Source: DASUPK01 sp036505735
Lineage (GTDB): Bacteria > Actinomycetota > Thermoleophilia > Solirubrobacterales > 70-9
Assembly: GCA_036505735.1 (NCBI GenBank)
Contig: DASXSZ010000035.1
Location: forward strand, 1 to 20,155
DNA: 20,155 bases
Direction: 5' to 3'
Shown here: positions 14,326 to 20,155 of the stretch, piece after piece
How positions within the stretch are numbered: position 1 is the stretch's first letter
Layout of the letters: every line of letters starts with the position of its first letter
Translations under genes and position numbers: made by a program
The notes under the pieces: model-generated
Seen by the model: the letters and a program-made list of their open reading frames with translations, nothing else
Database searches by the model: none
Told to the model about the DNA's origin: nothing

Positions 14326-15087
14326 ATGCGGGGACGGGCCGCGTTCATAGCGATCGCGTCAGTCGTGCTCGCCGCTGCGCAGGCCGGCGGCAGCGCTGCC
14401 GTTCCACGCTCGGCGGCACGGGCGCGGCCCGGTAGCGATCCCGGCGCGACAAACCTGCCGACGGGCTGCACCCACGGCGGGGCCCGGTTCGTCACGAACG
14501 GGCCGCGCGGCCGCAAGAGGATCGCGATCGGGTTCGACGACGGGCCGAGCGACTACACCACCAGCGTCCTCCGCGTCCTACGCCGGTTCGACTCCCACGC
14601 AACCTTCTTCGAGATCGGGCAGGAGACCTCGGGGCGGGCGGAGATCATGAAGAGGGTCCTGGCACAGGGCAACGAGATCGGCAATCACTCGCTTCATCAC
14701 GAGATCGATCCGTCCTCCGAGTCGCTGCGCGAGACGAACAGGTTGATCCGGAACGCCACCGGCTTCCGGCCCTGCGACTTTCGCCCGCCGGACGGCAGGG
14801 TCAACAGCCGGCTGATCAGCCGCGCCCACGCCGAGCACATGGTCACCGTCGACTGGGACGTCGACCCGCGCGACTGGGCGGACCCGGGCGTTGCGGCAAT
14901 CGCGTCGAAGGTGATCCACGGCGCCCGCAACGGCTCGATCGTGGTGATGCACGATGGCGGCGGCAATCGCAGCGAGACCGTGGCGGCGCTCCCCGCGATC
15001 CTCTCCCACTTCCGCCACCGCGGCTACCAGTTCGTGACTGTGGCCGAGCTGCTCGGCCACCAGTTTGTGTACCCCGCTTCGCCATAA
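14326..15087 (+). CDS. Secreted polysaccharide deacetylase (NodB fold)
   Basis: Carbohydrate esterase family 4 enzyme expected to remove N- or O-acetyl groups from an extracellular polysaccharide such as peptidoglycan. The 253-residue protein begins with a signal peptide (MRGRAAFIAIASVVLAAAQA). All five NodB motifs are intact: GFDDGPSD with Asp71 and Asp72, NHSLHHE with His121 and His125 as metal ligands, DFRPPDGRVNS with Arg153, VDWDVDPRDW, and IVVMHDGGGN with His209. The ATG at 14326 was chosen because it starts the signal peptide. The same frame stays open for over 2 kb upstream, but that stretch is antisense to the exporter and PPOX genes. It is the only plus-strand gene in the first 16.6 kb of the window and is convergent with fetB. 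Confidence 0.9.
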   Translation: MRGRAAFIAIASVVLAAAQAGGSAAVPRSAARARPGSDPGATNLPTGCTHGGARFVTNGPRGRKRIAIGFDDGPSDYTTSVLRVLRRFDSHATFFEIGQETSGRAEIMKRVLAQGNEIGNHSLHHEIDPSSESLRETNRLIRNATGFRPCDFRPPDGRVNSRLISRAHAEHMVTVDWDVDPRDWADPGVAAIASKVIHGARNGSIVVMHDGGGNRSETVAALPAILSHFRHRGYQFVTVAELLGHQFVYPASP

Positions 15088-15117
15088 AACGGGTTGCTCC
15101 TCACCCATTAAACGGGT
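15082..15117. repeat. Two direct copies of a 13-bp sequence after the deacetylase gene
   Basis: CCATAAAACGGGT at 15082-15094 and CCATTAAACGGGT at 15105-15117 differ at one base and are 23 bases apart, about two helical turns. The first copy overlaps the deacetylase stop codon. The spacing would suit paired protein binding, or the second copy may be a duplicated gene end. Function unknown. Confidence 0.5.
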
Positions 15118-15133
15118 CGCGCCTAGCGGCGCG
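15118..15133. terminator. Candidate bidirectional terminator between deacetylase and fetB
   Basis: CGCGCC at 15118-15123 pairs with GGCGCG at 15128-15133 over a TAGC loop, between two convergent genes. It would serve the plus-strand deacetylase and the minus-strand fetB. The stem is short but fully GC; no U-tract is present. Confidence 0.45.
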
Positions 15134-15161
15134 CCCTTGCATAAGCGGAGCACCCTCGCAT

Positions 15162-15953
15162 CTAGGGAACTGGTGGGTCCCTGAGCTGGTGCGCCGGCGT
15201 GAAGAAGTTGCGTCTCGCCAGGGTGATCGCAATCAGGGCGGCGATCGACACTGCCCCCAGCAGAACGTAGAGCAGGATCAGCTGCAGGCGGACCGCATCG
15301 GTGGGGTCCGCCCCCGCCAGCAGCATCCCCACCATCGTCCCCGGGAAGAAGATCAGTCCGGTCGTCTTGGTCGAGTCGACCAGGGTGATCATCCCGGAGC
15401 GCAGGCTGCGCCGTACCAGCGGGGTGACCGCCTGAGAGGAGGTCGCCCCGAGCGCGAGCGTCGCCTCGATCTTCCGGGACTGGTCGTGCACGTCCTCGCC
15501 GAGCCGGTTGAGTGCCACGGCAGCGGCGGTCATCGAGTTGCCGACGACCATCCCTCCGACCGGGACCATGTATCGCGGCGTCGCGTCGAAGATGCCGAGC
15601 CCGACGACCAGCCCGAGCGTTGCCGCGGCGGCGACCCCGAGCGAGATCAGCAGTGGCCAGAACGCGCCGGGGACCCCCTGGGCGCGGTGGCGGGCGGTGA
15701 AGGCGCCGAAGACGACCATCACGGAGATCAGCGCGAGCACCAGAAGCGCCGAGTCCTCGTCGAAGATGACCGTGATCACGTAGCCGATCGCGGTCAGCTG
15801 GATGAAAGAGCGGACCACGGCGATGCCGATGTCCTCCTCGAGCCCGGCGTGCCAGGAGCGCGAGGCGATAGCGGCGATGGCCACCAGCGCGAGCGCCGCG
15901 GCCACCTCGCCGAGGGTGACGTGGATGGAGGAGGCGGCGAGCGGGAAGCTCAT
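15162..15953 (-). CDS. fetB: ABC transporter permease, FetB/UPF0014 family
   Basis: Membrane subunit of a FetAB-like transporter. In E. coli the pair is linked to iron export and resistance to oxidative stress. The 263-residue protein has about seven hydrophobic segments and the UPF0014 hallmarks RSFIQLTAIGYVI, YMVPVGGMVVGNSMTAAAVALNRL and LRSGMITLVDSTKTTGLIFFPGTMVGMLLAGADPTDAV. The ATG overlaps the stop of the ATPase gene by four bases (ATGA), so the pair is translationally coupled. The substrate here is inferred from family, and other metals or compounds remain possible. It ends near a short hairpin shared with the convergent deacetylase gene. Confidence 0.9.
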   Translation of the reverse strand: MSFPLAASSIHVTLGEVAAALALVAIAAIASRSWHAGLEEDIGIAVVRSFIQLTAIGYVITVIFDEDSALLVLALISVMVVFGAFTARHRAQGVPGAFWPLLISLGVAAAATLGLVVGLGIFDATPRYMVPVGGMVVGNSMTAAAVALNRLGEDVHDQSRKIEATLALGATSSQAVTPLVRRSLRSGMITLVDSTKTTGLIFFPGTMVGMLLAGADPTDAVRLQLILLYVLLGAVSIAALIAITLARRNFFTPAHQLRDPPVP

Positions 15954-16645
15954 GAGGCGTCCTCCGCGGCGGCGATCGCGGGGACTGCCTCGTCCAGCAT
16001 CTCCGCGGCCGGACCCTGGCCGGTTACCCGGCCGGCGTCGATGCGAACCACGTAGCCGGCCAGGCGCCGGGCCTGATCGATGTCGTGGGTGACCAGAACG
16101 AGCGAGATCGCCGTCCGGGCGCGCAGGCGCCGCAGGGTCGTCTCGACGGCGTCGCGGGCGGCCCGGTCGAGGGCGGAGGTCGGCTCATCGAGGAGCAGCA
16201 CGCGTGGCTCCAGCGCAAGGGCCCGCGCCAGCATTACCCGCTGCTGCTCGCCGACCGAGAGCTTCGCCGCATCGCGATCCTCGAACGCGGGGTCCAGTCC
16301 GGCCAGCTCGAGGCAGCTGCGGGCGTCGAAGCTGTGCCCGGCGAGGCGAGGCCCGTACGCGACGTTGTCGTGGACCGTGCCGTCGATCAGCGCCGGCAGC
16401 TGCGGGACCAGGCTGACCTCGCGCCGGAGCGCCAGCGGATCTCGTTCGCGTACGTCCGTGCCCTCGTAGACGACTCGGCCCGAATCCGGGTCCGCCAGCC
16501 GGTTGAGCAGCCGCAGCAGCGTCGACTTGCCGCTGCCTGACGGCCCTACCACCGAGCTCGCCCCGACGGGAATCCGGACGTCGACTCGGTTGAGCACCAC
16601 GGTGCCCGCTCGTGAGTAGGTGACGTCCTCCAGCTCGAAGAGCAC
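15950..16645 (-). CDS. fetA: ABC transporter ATP-binding protein, FetA-like
   Basis: ATPase partner of the downstream FetB permease. From the GTG at 16643-16645 it has 231 residues with a complete nucleotide-binding domain: Walker A GPSGSGKST (34-42), Q-loop Gln82 in VSLVPQLPAL, signature LSVGEQQ (129-135), Walker B VLLLDEP (149-155), SALD D-loop and His187 of the H-loop in LVTHD. The frame is open further upstream, but those residues would overlap the divergent ligase gene and show no ABC homology, so the conserved MLFELEDVTYSRAG start is preferred. There is no Shine-Dalgarno sequence; GATAAT sits six bases before the GTG, implying a leaderless transcript from the promoter region shared with the NHEJ genes. 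Confidence 0.92.
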   Translation of the reverse strand: MLFELEDVTYSRAGTVVLNRVDVRIPVGASSVVGPSGSGKSTLLRLLNRLADPDSGRVVYEGTDVRERDPLALRREVSLVPQLPALIDGTVHDNVAYGPRLAGHSFDARSCLELAGLDPAFEDRDAAKLSVGEQQRVMLARALALEPRVLLLDEPTSALDRAARDAVETTLRRLRARTAISLVLVTHDIDQARRLAGYVVRIDAGRVTGQGPAAEMLDEAVPAIAAAEDAS

Positions 16646-16646
16646 G

Positions 16647-16691
16647 CACCGATTATCCGACCCGCCTCTAAACGCATCCGCATAATCGGTG
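16647..16691. promoter_or_regulatory. Mirror-image divergent promoter of fetA and the NHEJ ligase gene
   Basis: A perfect 10-bp inverted repeat, CACCGATTAT at 16647-16656 and ATAATCGGTG at 16682-16691, is separated by 25 bases. Each arm holds a -10 box reading outward: GATAAT (16652-16657, minus strand) six bases before the fetA GTG, and CATAAT (16681-16686, plus strand) seven bases before the ligase GTG. Each matches TATAAT at five of six positions. Both genes therefore appear leaderless and fire from the same small region. The symmetry may also mark an operator that controls both sides. Confidence 0.65.
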
Positions 16692-16693
16692 GC

Positions 16694-17746
16694 GTGGCCA
16701 AGGCGAAGGCCAAATCGCCCCTCGAAGAGGCGCCCAGGGAGAAGATTCCGAGCAGCCTCGACCCGATGCTGGCGAAGCCGGGCGACGTGCCCGAGTCGGA
16801 CTCCGAGGAGTGGGCCTACGAGATCAAGTGGGACGGCGTGCGAGTGCTCGGCTACGCCGACCACGGCAAGTGGTCCATGCTCAGCCGCCGGCTCGAGGAC
16901 GTCAGCGCCCGCTATCCCGAGCTCGCCCCGATCGCCGAGGCGCTCGGCGACCGCTCAGCCGTCCTCGACGGCGAGGTGGTCGCGCTCGACTCCGAGGGCC
17001 GGCCCCGTTTCCAGCTGATCCAGAGTCGCATGGGCCTGACCTCGGCAGCCGCCATCCAGGCGCGCGCCAAGCAGCAGCCGGTCGACTACGTGGTCTTCGA
17101 CTTGCTCCACCTCGATGGGCGCCGCGTCCGAGACCTCCCCTACGTCGAGCGCCGCAGGCTTCTCGAGGGCCTGGGCCTCGCCGGGCCGCGCTGGCGGACG
17201 CCTGACTACCGAACCGACGGTGGCGCGGACCTGCTCGAGGCCGCCCGCCGCCAGGGTCTCGAGGGGATCGTCGCCAAGCGCACAGAAAGCCCCTACCGCC
17301 CCGGCAAGCGCACCGGCGAGTGGGTCAAGACCCGCGTCTGGCGCCGCCAGGAGTTCGTGATCGGCGGGTACATCCCGGGCGAGGGGAGCCGCGCAAAGCG
17401 GGTGGGCTCACTGCTCGTCGGCTACTACGACAAGCGGCGCTCGGAGCTGCGCAAGGGCGAGCGGCAGCAGCTCCACTTCGCCGGCGCCGTCGGCTCCGGG
17501 CTGAAGGAGGACGACCTCGAGTTCGTGACGCGCGAACTGCACAAGCGCGAACGGGCCGAGAGCCCCTTCGATGTCGGGAGGCCCACCGGCCCGAAGGCGC
17601 GCTTCGCGGTCTGGTGCGAGCCAGAGCTCGTCTGCGAGGTCTCCTGGACGGAGTGGACGAACGAGGGAACCCTGCGCCAGCCCTCCTTCAAGGGGATGAG
17701 AAGCCCGGACGACAAGGACCCTCGCGAGGTGGTCAAGGAGTTCTAG
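16694..17746 (+). CDS. ligD: ATP-dependent DNA ligase, LigD ligase-domain type
   Basis: Seals DNA breaks in bacterial non-homologous end joining. The 350-residue protein contains only the ligase module, without the polymerase or 3'-phosphoesterase parts of a full LigD. The adenylation domain shows SSLDPMLAKPGD, the nucleophile Lys45 in EIKWDGVR (KxDG), LDGEVVALD, VVFDLLHLDGRRV, LEGIVAKR and GEWVKTRVWRRQEFVIGGY. The OB-fold domain follows (SLLVGYYDKR to WTEWTNEGTLRQPSFKGMR). The GTG start lies seven bases after CATAAT, with no ribosome site, suggesting a leaderless message. It leads a plus-strand run of ligase, Ku and polymerase, so the three proteins likely work together. Confidence 0.93.
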   Translation: MAKAKAKSPLEEAPREKIPSSLDPMLAKPGDVPESDSEEWAYEIKWDGVRVLGYADHGKWSMLSRRLEDVSARYPELAPIAEALGDRSAVLDGEVVALDSEGRPRFQLIQSRMGLTSAAAIQARAKQQPVDYVVFDLLHLDGRRVRDLPYVERRRLLEGLGLAGPRWRTPDYRTDGGADLLEAARRQGLEGIVAKRTESPYRPGKRTGEWVKTRVWRRQEFVIGGYIPGEGSRAKRVGSLLVGYYDKRRSELRKGERQQLHFAGAVGSGLKEDDLEFVTRELHKRERAESPFDVGRPTGPKARFAVWCEPELVCEVSWTEWTNEGTLRQPSFKGMRSPDDKDPREVVKEF

Positions 17747-17871
17747 ACCGATTAGTTCCCGCCACGGCGCCGGTCATAGCTTGCATGGGACGCAAGCGAG
17801 CGCCCGGTTCGAGACACGTGCCCAGGGGTAACCTGAGTGATGTCGAAGGTTCCGGATTGAGGTGATAACGC
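17747..17871 (+). other. Spacer between the ligase and Ku genes
   Basis: The spacer holds a 6-bp dyad, GCTTGC-7-GCAAGC at 17779-17797, a possible weak terminator or protein site. TAACCT at 17829-17834 fits a -10 core and could give Ku its own promoter. Neither is compelling. The last bases carry the strong Ku ribosome site GAGGTGA, six bases before GTG. Confidence 0.35.
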
Positions 17872-18795
17872 GTGGCTAGGGCGATATGGAGCGGTTCGAT
17901 CAGCTTCGGGCTGCTCAACGTGCCGGTGAAGCTCTACAGCGCCGTCTCAAAGCAGACGGTGCGCTTCCGCGAGCTCCGGGAGGACGACGGCGCGCGCATC
18001 CGCCACAAGCGCGTCGCGGAGTCCGATGGCAAGGAGGTCCCCTACGAGAAGATCGTCAAGGGCTACGAGTACGCGCCGGACCAGTACGTCGTGCTCAGCC
18101 GCGACGAGCTCTCCGATCTCGACCCGCAGCGGACCCGCGCGATCGAGATCCAGGACTTCGTCGACCTCGACGACATCGACCCGATCTACTTCGAGCAGCC
18201 CTATTACCTAGGCCCGGACAAGGGCGCGGCCCACGCCTACGCGCTGCTGGTGCAGGCGATGAAGGAGGCGCGCAAGGTCGCGATCGCCCGCTTCGTGCTC
18301 CGCAACAAGGAGCACCTGGCCGCGATCAGGCCGATGGATGACGTTCTCACGCTGACCACGATGCGCTTCCACGACGAGGTCACCTCCCCCAACGACCTCG
18401 ACGGCGAGGTCTTCGAGGAGGAGAAGCCCAAGAAGCCCGACCAGCGCGAGGTGGACATGGCCAAGCAGCTGATCGAATCGCTGACCAGCGACTTCAAGCC
18501 CGCCCAGTACCGCGACGAGTACCGCGAGGAGCTGCTCGACCTGCTCGAGCGCAAGGCCGCCGGCAAGGAGGTCGTCTCCGCCCCGAGCGAGGAGCCCAAG
18601 CCGACCAAGGCCCCGGATCTGATGGCCGCACTCGAGGAGAGCCTCGCGGCTGTTCGCGGCGAGGAGGCCACGACCGACGGCAAGGCCACCAAGCCGAAGA
18701 CCAAGGCCAAGTCGTCCTCGAGATCGAAGAGCTCGTCCAAGACCAAGAGCTCCAACGGCCGTCGCAAGACCACGCGTAAGAAGGCAAAGGCATAG
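17872..18795 (+). CDS. ku: DNA end-binding protein Ku
   Basis: Homodimeric ring that threads onto broken DNA ends and recruits LigD-type enzymes. The 307-residue protein begins ARAIWSGSISFGLLNVPVKLYSAV, the signature start of bacterial Ku. It continues with HKRVAESDGKEVPYEKIVKGYEY, VVLSRDEL, IEIQDFVDLDDIDPIYFEQPYYLGPDKGA and the KVAIARFVLRNKEHLAAIRP strand. The minimal Ku core is followed by a linker and a Lys/Ser-rich tail of about 45 residues (TKPKTKAKSSSRSKSSSK and beyond), the kind that in other bacterial Ku proteins adds DNA binding. The GTG start has a strong GAGGTGA ribosome site. The stop (18793-18795) overlaps the likely start region of the polymerase gene in the -1 frame. Confidence 0.95.
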   Translation: MARAIWSGSISFGLLNVPVKLYSAVSKQTVRFRELREDDGARIRHKRVAESDGKEVPYEKIVKGYEYAPDQYVVLSRDELSDLDPQRTRAIEIQDFVDLDDIDPIYFEQPYYLGPDKGAAHAYALLVQAMKEARKVAIARFVLRNKEHLAAIRPMDDVLTLTTMRFHDEVTSPNDLDGEVFEEEKPKKPDQREVDMAKQLIESLTSDFKPAQYRDEYREELLDLLERKAAGKEVVSAPSEEPKPTKAPDLMAALEESLAAVRGEEATTDGKATKPKTKAKSSSRSKSSSKTKSSNGRRKTTRKKAKA

Positions 18796-19724
18796 CGGCA
18801 GGCAAGGAAGTAACGATTGGTCGGCGCAAGCTGAAGCTGACCAACCTCGACAAGGTCCTCTACCCGAAGACGAAGACCACCAAGGCGGAGGTGATCGACT
18901 ACTACGCGCGCGTCGCGGACGCGATGCTGCCCCATCTCCGCGGCCGGCCGCTGACGCTCAGGCGCTTCCCGGAGGGCGTCGGCAACCCGGGCGCCTCCTT
19001 CTTCGAGAAGAACTGCCCCAAGCACCGGCCCGAGTGGGTGAAGACCACCCCGATATACGTCGACCGCCGGGCCGGCGAGATCGACTTCTGCCTCTGCGAG
19101 AACCTCGCCACCCTCACCTGGATGGCGCAGCTGGCGGCGCTGGAGCTGCATCCCTCGCTCTCCAAGGCCTCCCACATGGAGCAGCCGACGGTGCTCGCCT
19201 TCGACCTCGATCCCGGGGCGCCGGCGGGGCTGGTCGAGTGCTGCAAGGTGGCGCTGCGCGTGCGCGCGATCTTCTCCGCCTTCGACCTCGACTGCTTCCC
19301 CAAGGTCTCCGGCGGCAAGGGCCTCCAGGTCTACATCCCCCTCAACACCAAGGTCACCTACGAGCGGACGAGCCCCTTCGCGAAGGCGGTCGCCCAGCTC
19401 CTGGAGAAACAGACGCCGCGGGATGTCGTCTCCAAGATGGCGAAGGCCGAGCGCCGCGGCAAGGTCTTCGTCGACTGGAGCCAGAACCACCAGAAGAAGA
19501 CGACGATCGCCGTCTACTCGCTGCGCGCCCGCGACCTCCCCACGGCATCGATCCCCCTCCACTGGCGGGAGGTAGAGCGGGCGGCGAAGAGCGGCAAGGC
19601 GGAGAACCTCCGCTTCGAGATCCCGGACGCGATCAAGCGGGTCGATCGCGAGGGGGACGTGTTCGAGCCCGTGCTCAAGCTCAGGCAGAAGCTGCCCCGC
19701 GTCGAGGAGCTCGGGGAGGCCTGA
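18792..19724 (+). CDS. ligD: LigD-type DNA polymerase/primase for NHEJ, non-canonical start
   Basis: Archaeo-eukaryotic primase-fold polymerase that fills gaps and adds nucleotides at ends held by Ku. Counted from the ATA at 18792 it has 310 residues. Catalytic aspartates are Asp138 and Asp140 in LAFDLDPG and Asp228 in FVDWSQN, close to the positions I recall for M. tuberculosis LigD (137, 139, 227). SGGKGLQVYIPL and FFEKNCPKHRPEWV are further hallmarks. The problem is the start. The conserved KLTNLDKVLYP segment lies upstream of the first usable GTG (18891), and no ATG, GTG or TTG occurs between it and the frame's previous stop (18777-18779). Candidates are ATA at 18792, overlapping the Ku stop with AAGAAGG seven bases before; ATT at 18816 with AAGGAAG five bases before; or a -1 frameshift from Ku. 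The coordinates use the ATA. Confidence 0.85.
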   Translation: MAAGKEVTIGRRKLKLTNLDKVLYPKTKTTKAEVIDYYARVADAMLPHLRGRPLTLRRFPEGVGNPGASFFEKNCPKHRPEWVKTTPIYVDRRAGEIDFCLCENLATLTWMAQLAALELHPSLSKASHMEQPTVLAFDLDPGAPAGLVECCKVALRVRAIFSAFDLDCFPKVSGGKGLQVYIPLNTKVTYERTSPFAKAVAQLLEKQTPRDVVSKMAKAERRGKVFVDWSQNHQKKTTIAVYSLRARDLPTASIPLHWREVERAAKSGKAENLRFEIPDAIKRVDREGDVFEPVLKLRQKLPRVEELGEA

Positions 19725-19765
19725 GCGACCATCCGCCCGCCACGACGCGGCACTCTGCGCAGGAC
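19725..19765. other. Short convergent gap between the polymerase and gcvPB genes
   Basis: Forty-one bases separate two convergent stop codons. I see no stable hairpin or other signal in it. Confidence 0.4.
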
Positions 19766-20155
19766 CTAACCGAGCGGCTGGCGGACGACCGGATTGCGGT
19801 TGGCCGCCACCTCGTCGAGGCGGCGGACCGGGGTCGTGTATGGCGCGCTTTGGGCGATCCCGGGCTCCTCGGCCGCCTCGGCGAGGATCGACTCGATCGC
19901 CTCGGCGAAGGCATCCAGGGTCTCGCGGGTCTCCGTCTCCGTCGGCTCGACCATCAGGGCCTCGTCGACCAGCAGCGGGAAGTAGACGGTCGGCGGGTGC
20001 ATGCCGTAGTCGAGCAGCCGCTTGGCGATGTCCAGCGTCTTGATGCCCAGCTCGCGCTTCGCCGGGGCGCCGGAGAGGACGAACTCGTGCATCGGGCGGC
20101 GATCGAAGGCGACGGGCGTGTACCTGCCGGCCTTCCCCTCGCTCATCCTCGCGAG
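19766..20155 (-). CDS. gcvPB: Glycine dehydrogenase (decarboxylating) subunit 2, C-terminal part, cut by window edge
   Basis: The 3' end of a PLP-dependent glycine decarboxylase (P protein) gene of the glycine cleavage system. About 130 residues are visible and the frame is still open at the right edge, so the true start is outside the window; the in-frame ATG at 20146 is internal. Recognisable segments are RRPMHEFVLSGAPAKRELGIKTLDIAKRLLDYGMHPPTVYFPLLVDEALMVEPTETETRETLDAF, matching the C-terminal domain of the two-subunit bacterial form, and PVRRLDEVAANRNPVVR at the end. The split (subunit 2) form is inferred from the C-terminus. The lipoyl, T and L proteins and subunit 1 are not visible here. 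It is convergent with the NHEJ polymerase gene and unrelated to it functionally. Confidence 0.9.
   Translation of the reverse strand, partial: LARMSEGKAGRYTPVAFDRRPMHEFVLSGAPAKRELGIKTLDIAKRLLDYGMHPPTVYFPLLVDEALMVEPTETETRETLDAFAEAIESILAEAAEEPGIAQSAPYTTPVRRLDEVAANRNPVVRQPLG

Noticed and set aside
16646..16864. N-terminal extension of FetA in the open frame up to 16864
   Set aside because: The added residues resemble no ABC protein, would overlap the divergent ligase gene, and would run through both -10 boxes; the GTG at 16645 fits the family start.
18237..19562. Minus-strand open frame of 441 codons opposite Ku and the polymerase
   Set aside because: Antisense to two confidently identified genes; its Ser-rich end mirrors the Ku basic tail.
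1..20155. Mobile elements, CRISPR, tRNA/rRNA genes, toxin-antitoxin or defence islands
   Set aside because: No transposase, integrase, repeat-spacer array, tRNA TTCGA-type arm with matching stems, or small paired genes were seen; composition is even across the window.

Overview
The window reads as chromosomal DNA of a high-GC actinobacterium. Supporting signs are uniformly GC-rich codons, many GTG and TTG starts, an F420-type flavin/deazaflavin oxidoreductase fold, a type I (AroF/G/H-like) DAHP synthase, a free-standing AroH chorismate mutase, and split Ku/LigD end-joining genes. The gene content and the trpS-scpA-scpB / rluB / aro order would fit class Thermoleophilia (Solirubrobacterales or relatives). 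That placement is an inference, since no rRNA or marker comparison is possible here. The region looks like ordinary dense core genome. I see no insertion sequence, prophage, CRISPR array, tRNA or rRNA, and no gene-free stretch longer than 300 bases. The longest gap is 278 bases, upstream of the DAHP synthase gene.

Layout, left to right. (1) 6-6471, minus strand: an aromatic amino acid block transcribed as rluB, aroH, a GNAT acetyltransferase, a HisC-like aminotransferase, then (after a 278-base leader with inverted repeats) DAHP synthase, prephenate dehydrogenase-ACT and aroA. Together these cover entry to the shikimate pathway, EPSP formation, chorismate to prephenate, prephenate to the tyrosine precursor, and a transaminase. 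(2) 6532-7185: a six-helix membrane protein closed by a perfect 14-bp hairpin. (3) 7306-10028, minus: scpA and scpB (chromosome segregation) in an overlapping operon with two exported cell-wall-type enzymes, an M14 metallopeptidase and an N-acetylmuramoyl-alanine amidase. (4) 10075-11061: trpS, behind a strong hairpin and its own -10 element. (5) 11115-14229, minus: a DHA2-type drug exporter and a PPOX-fold oxidoreductase, then an aldo/keto reductase whose promoter has the 19-bp spacer typical of MerR-family control. (6) 14326-15087, plus: a secreted NodB-fold polysaccharide deacetylase. (7) 15162-16645, minus: a FetA/FetB-type (UPF0014) ABC pair. (8) 16694-19724, plus: a split bacterial NHEJ locus of LigD-type ligase, Ku and LigD-type polymerase. 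(9) The right edge carries the 3' end of a glycine decarboxylase subunit 2 gene on the minus strand.

The most interesting points are regulatory or translational. The LigD polymerase gene has no ATG, GTG or TTG that would preserve its conserved N-terminus. The best candidates are an ATA overlapping the Ku stop codon, an ATT with a good Shine-Dalgarno sequence, or a -1 frameshift from Ku. The fetA and ligase genes are fired divergently from a mirror-image 10-bp inverted repeat whose arms contain the -10 boxes and end at leaderless GTG starts. Several other genes (scpA, trpS, the exporter, possibly rluB) also have a -10-like hexamer 6-10 bases before the start codon. The DAHP synthase leader may be a structured regulatory RNA. 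I did not find a clearly new multi-gene defence or biosynthetic system.
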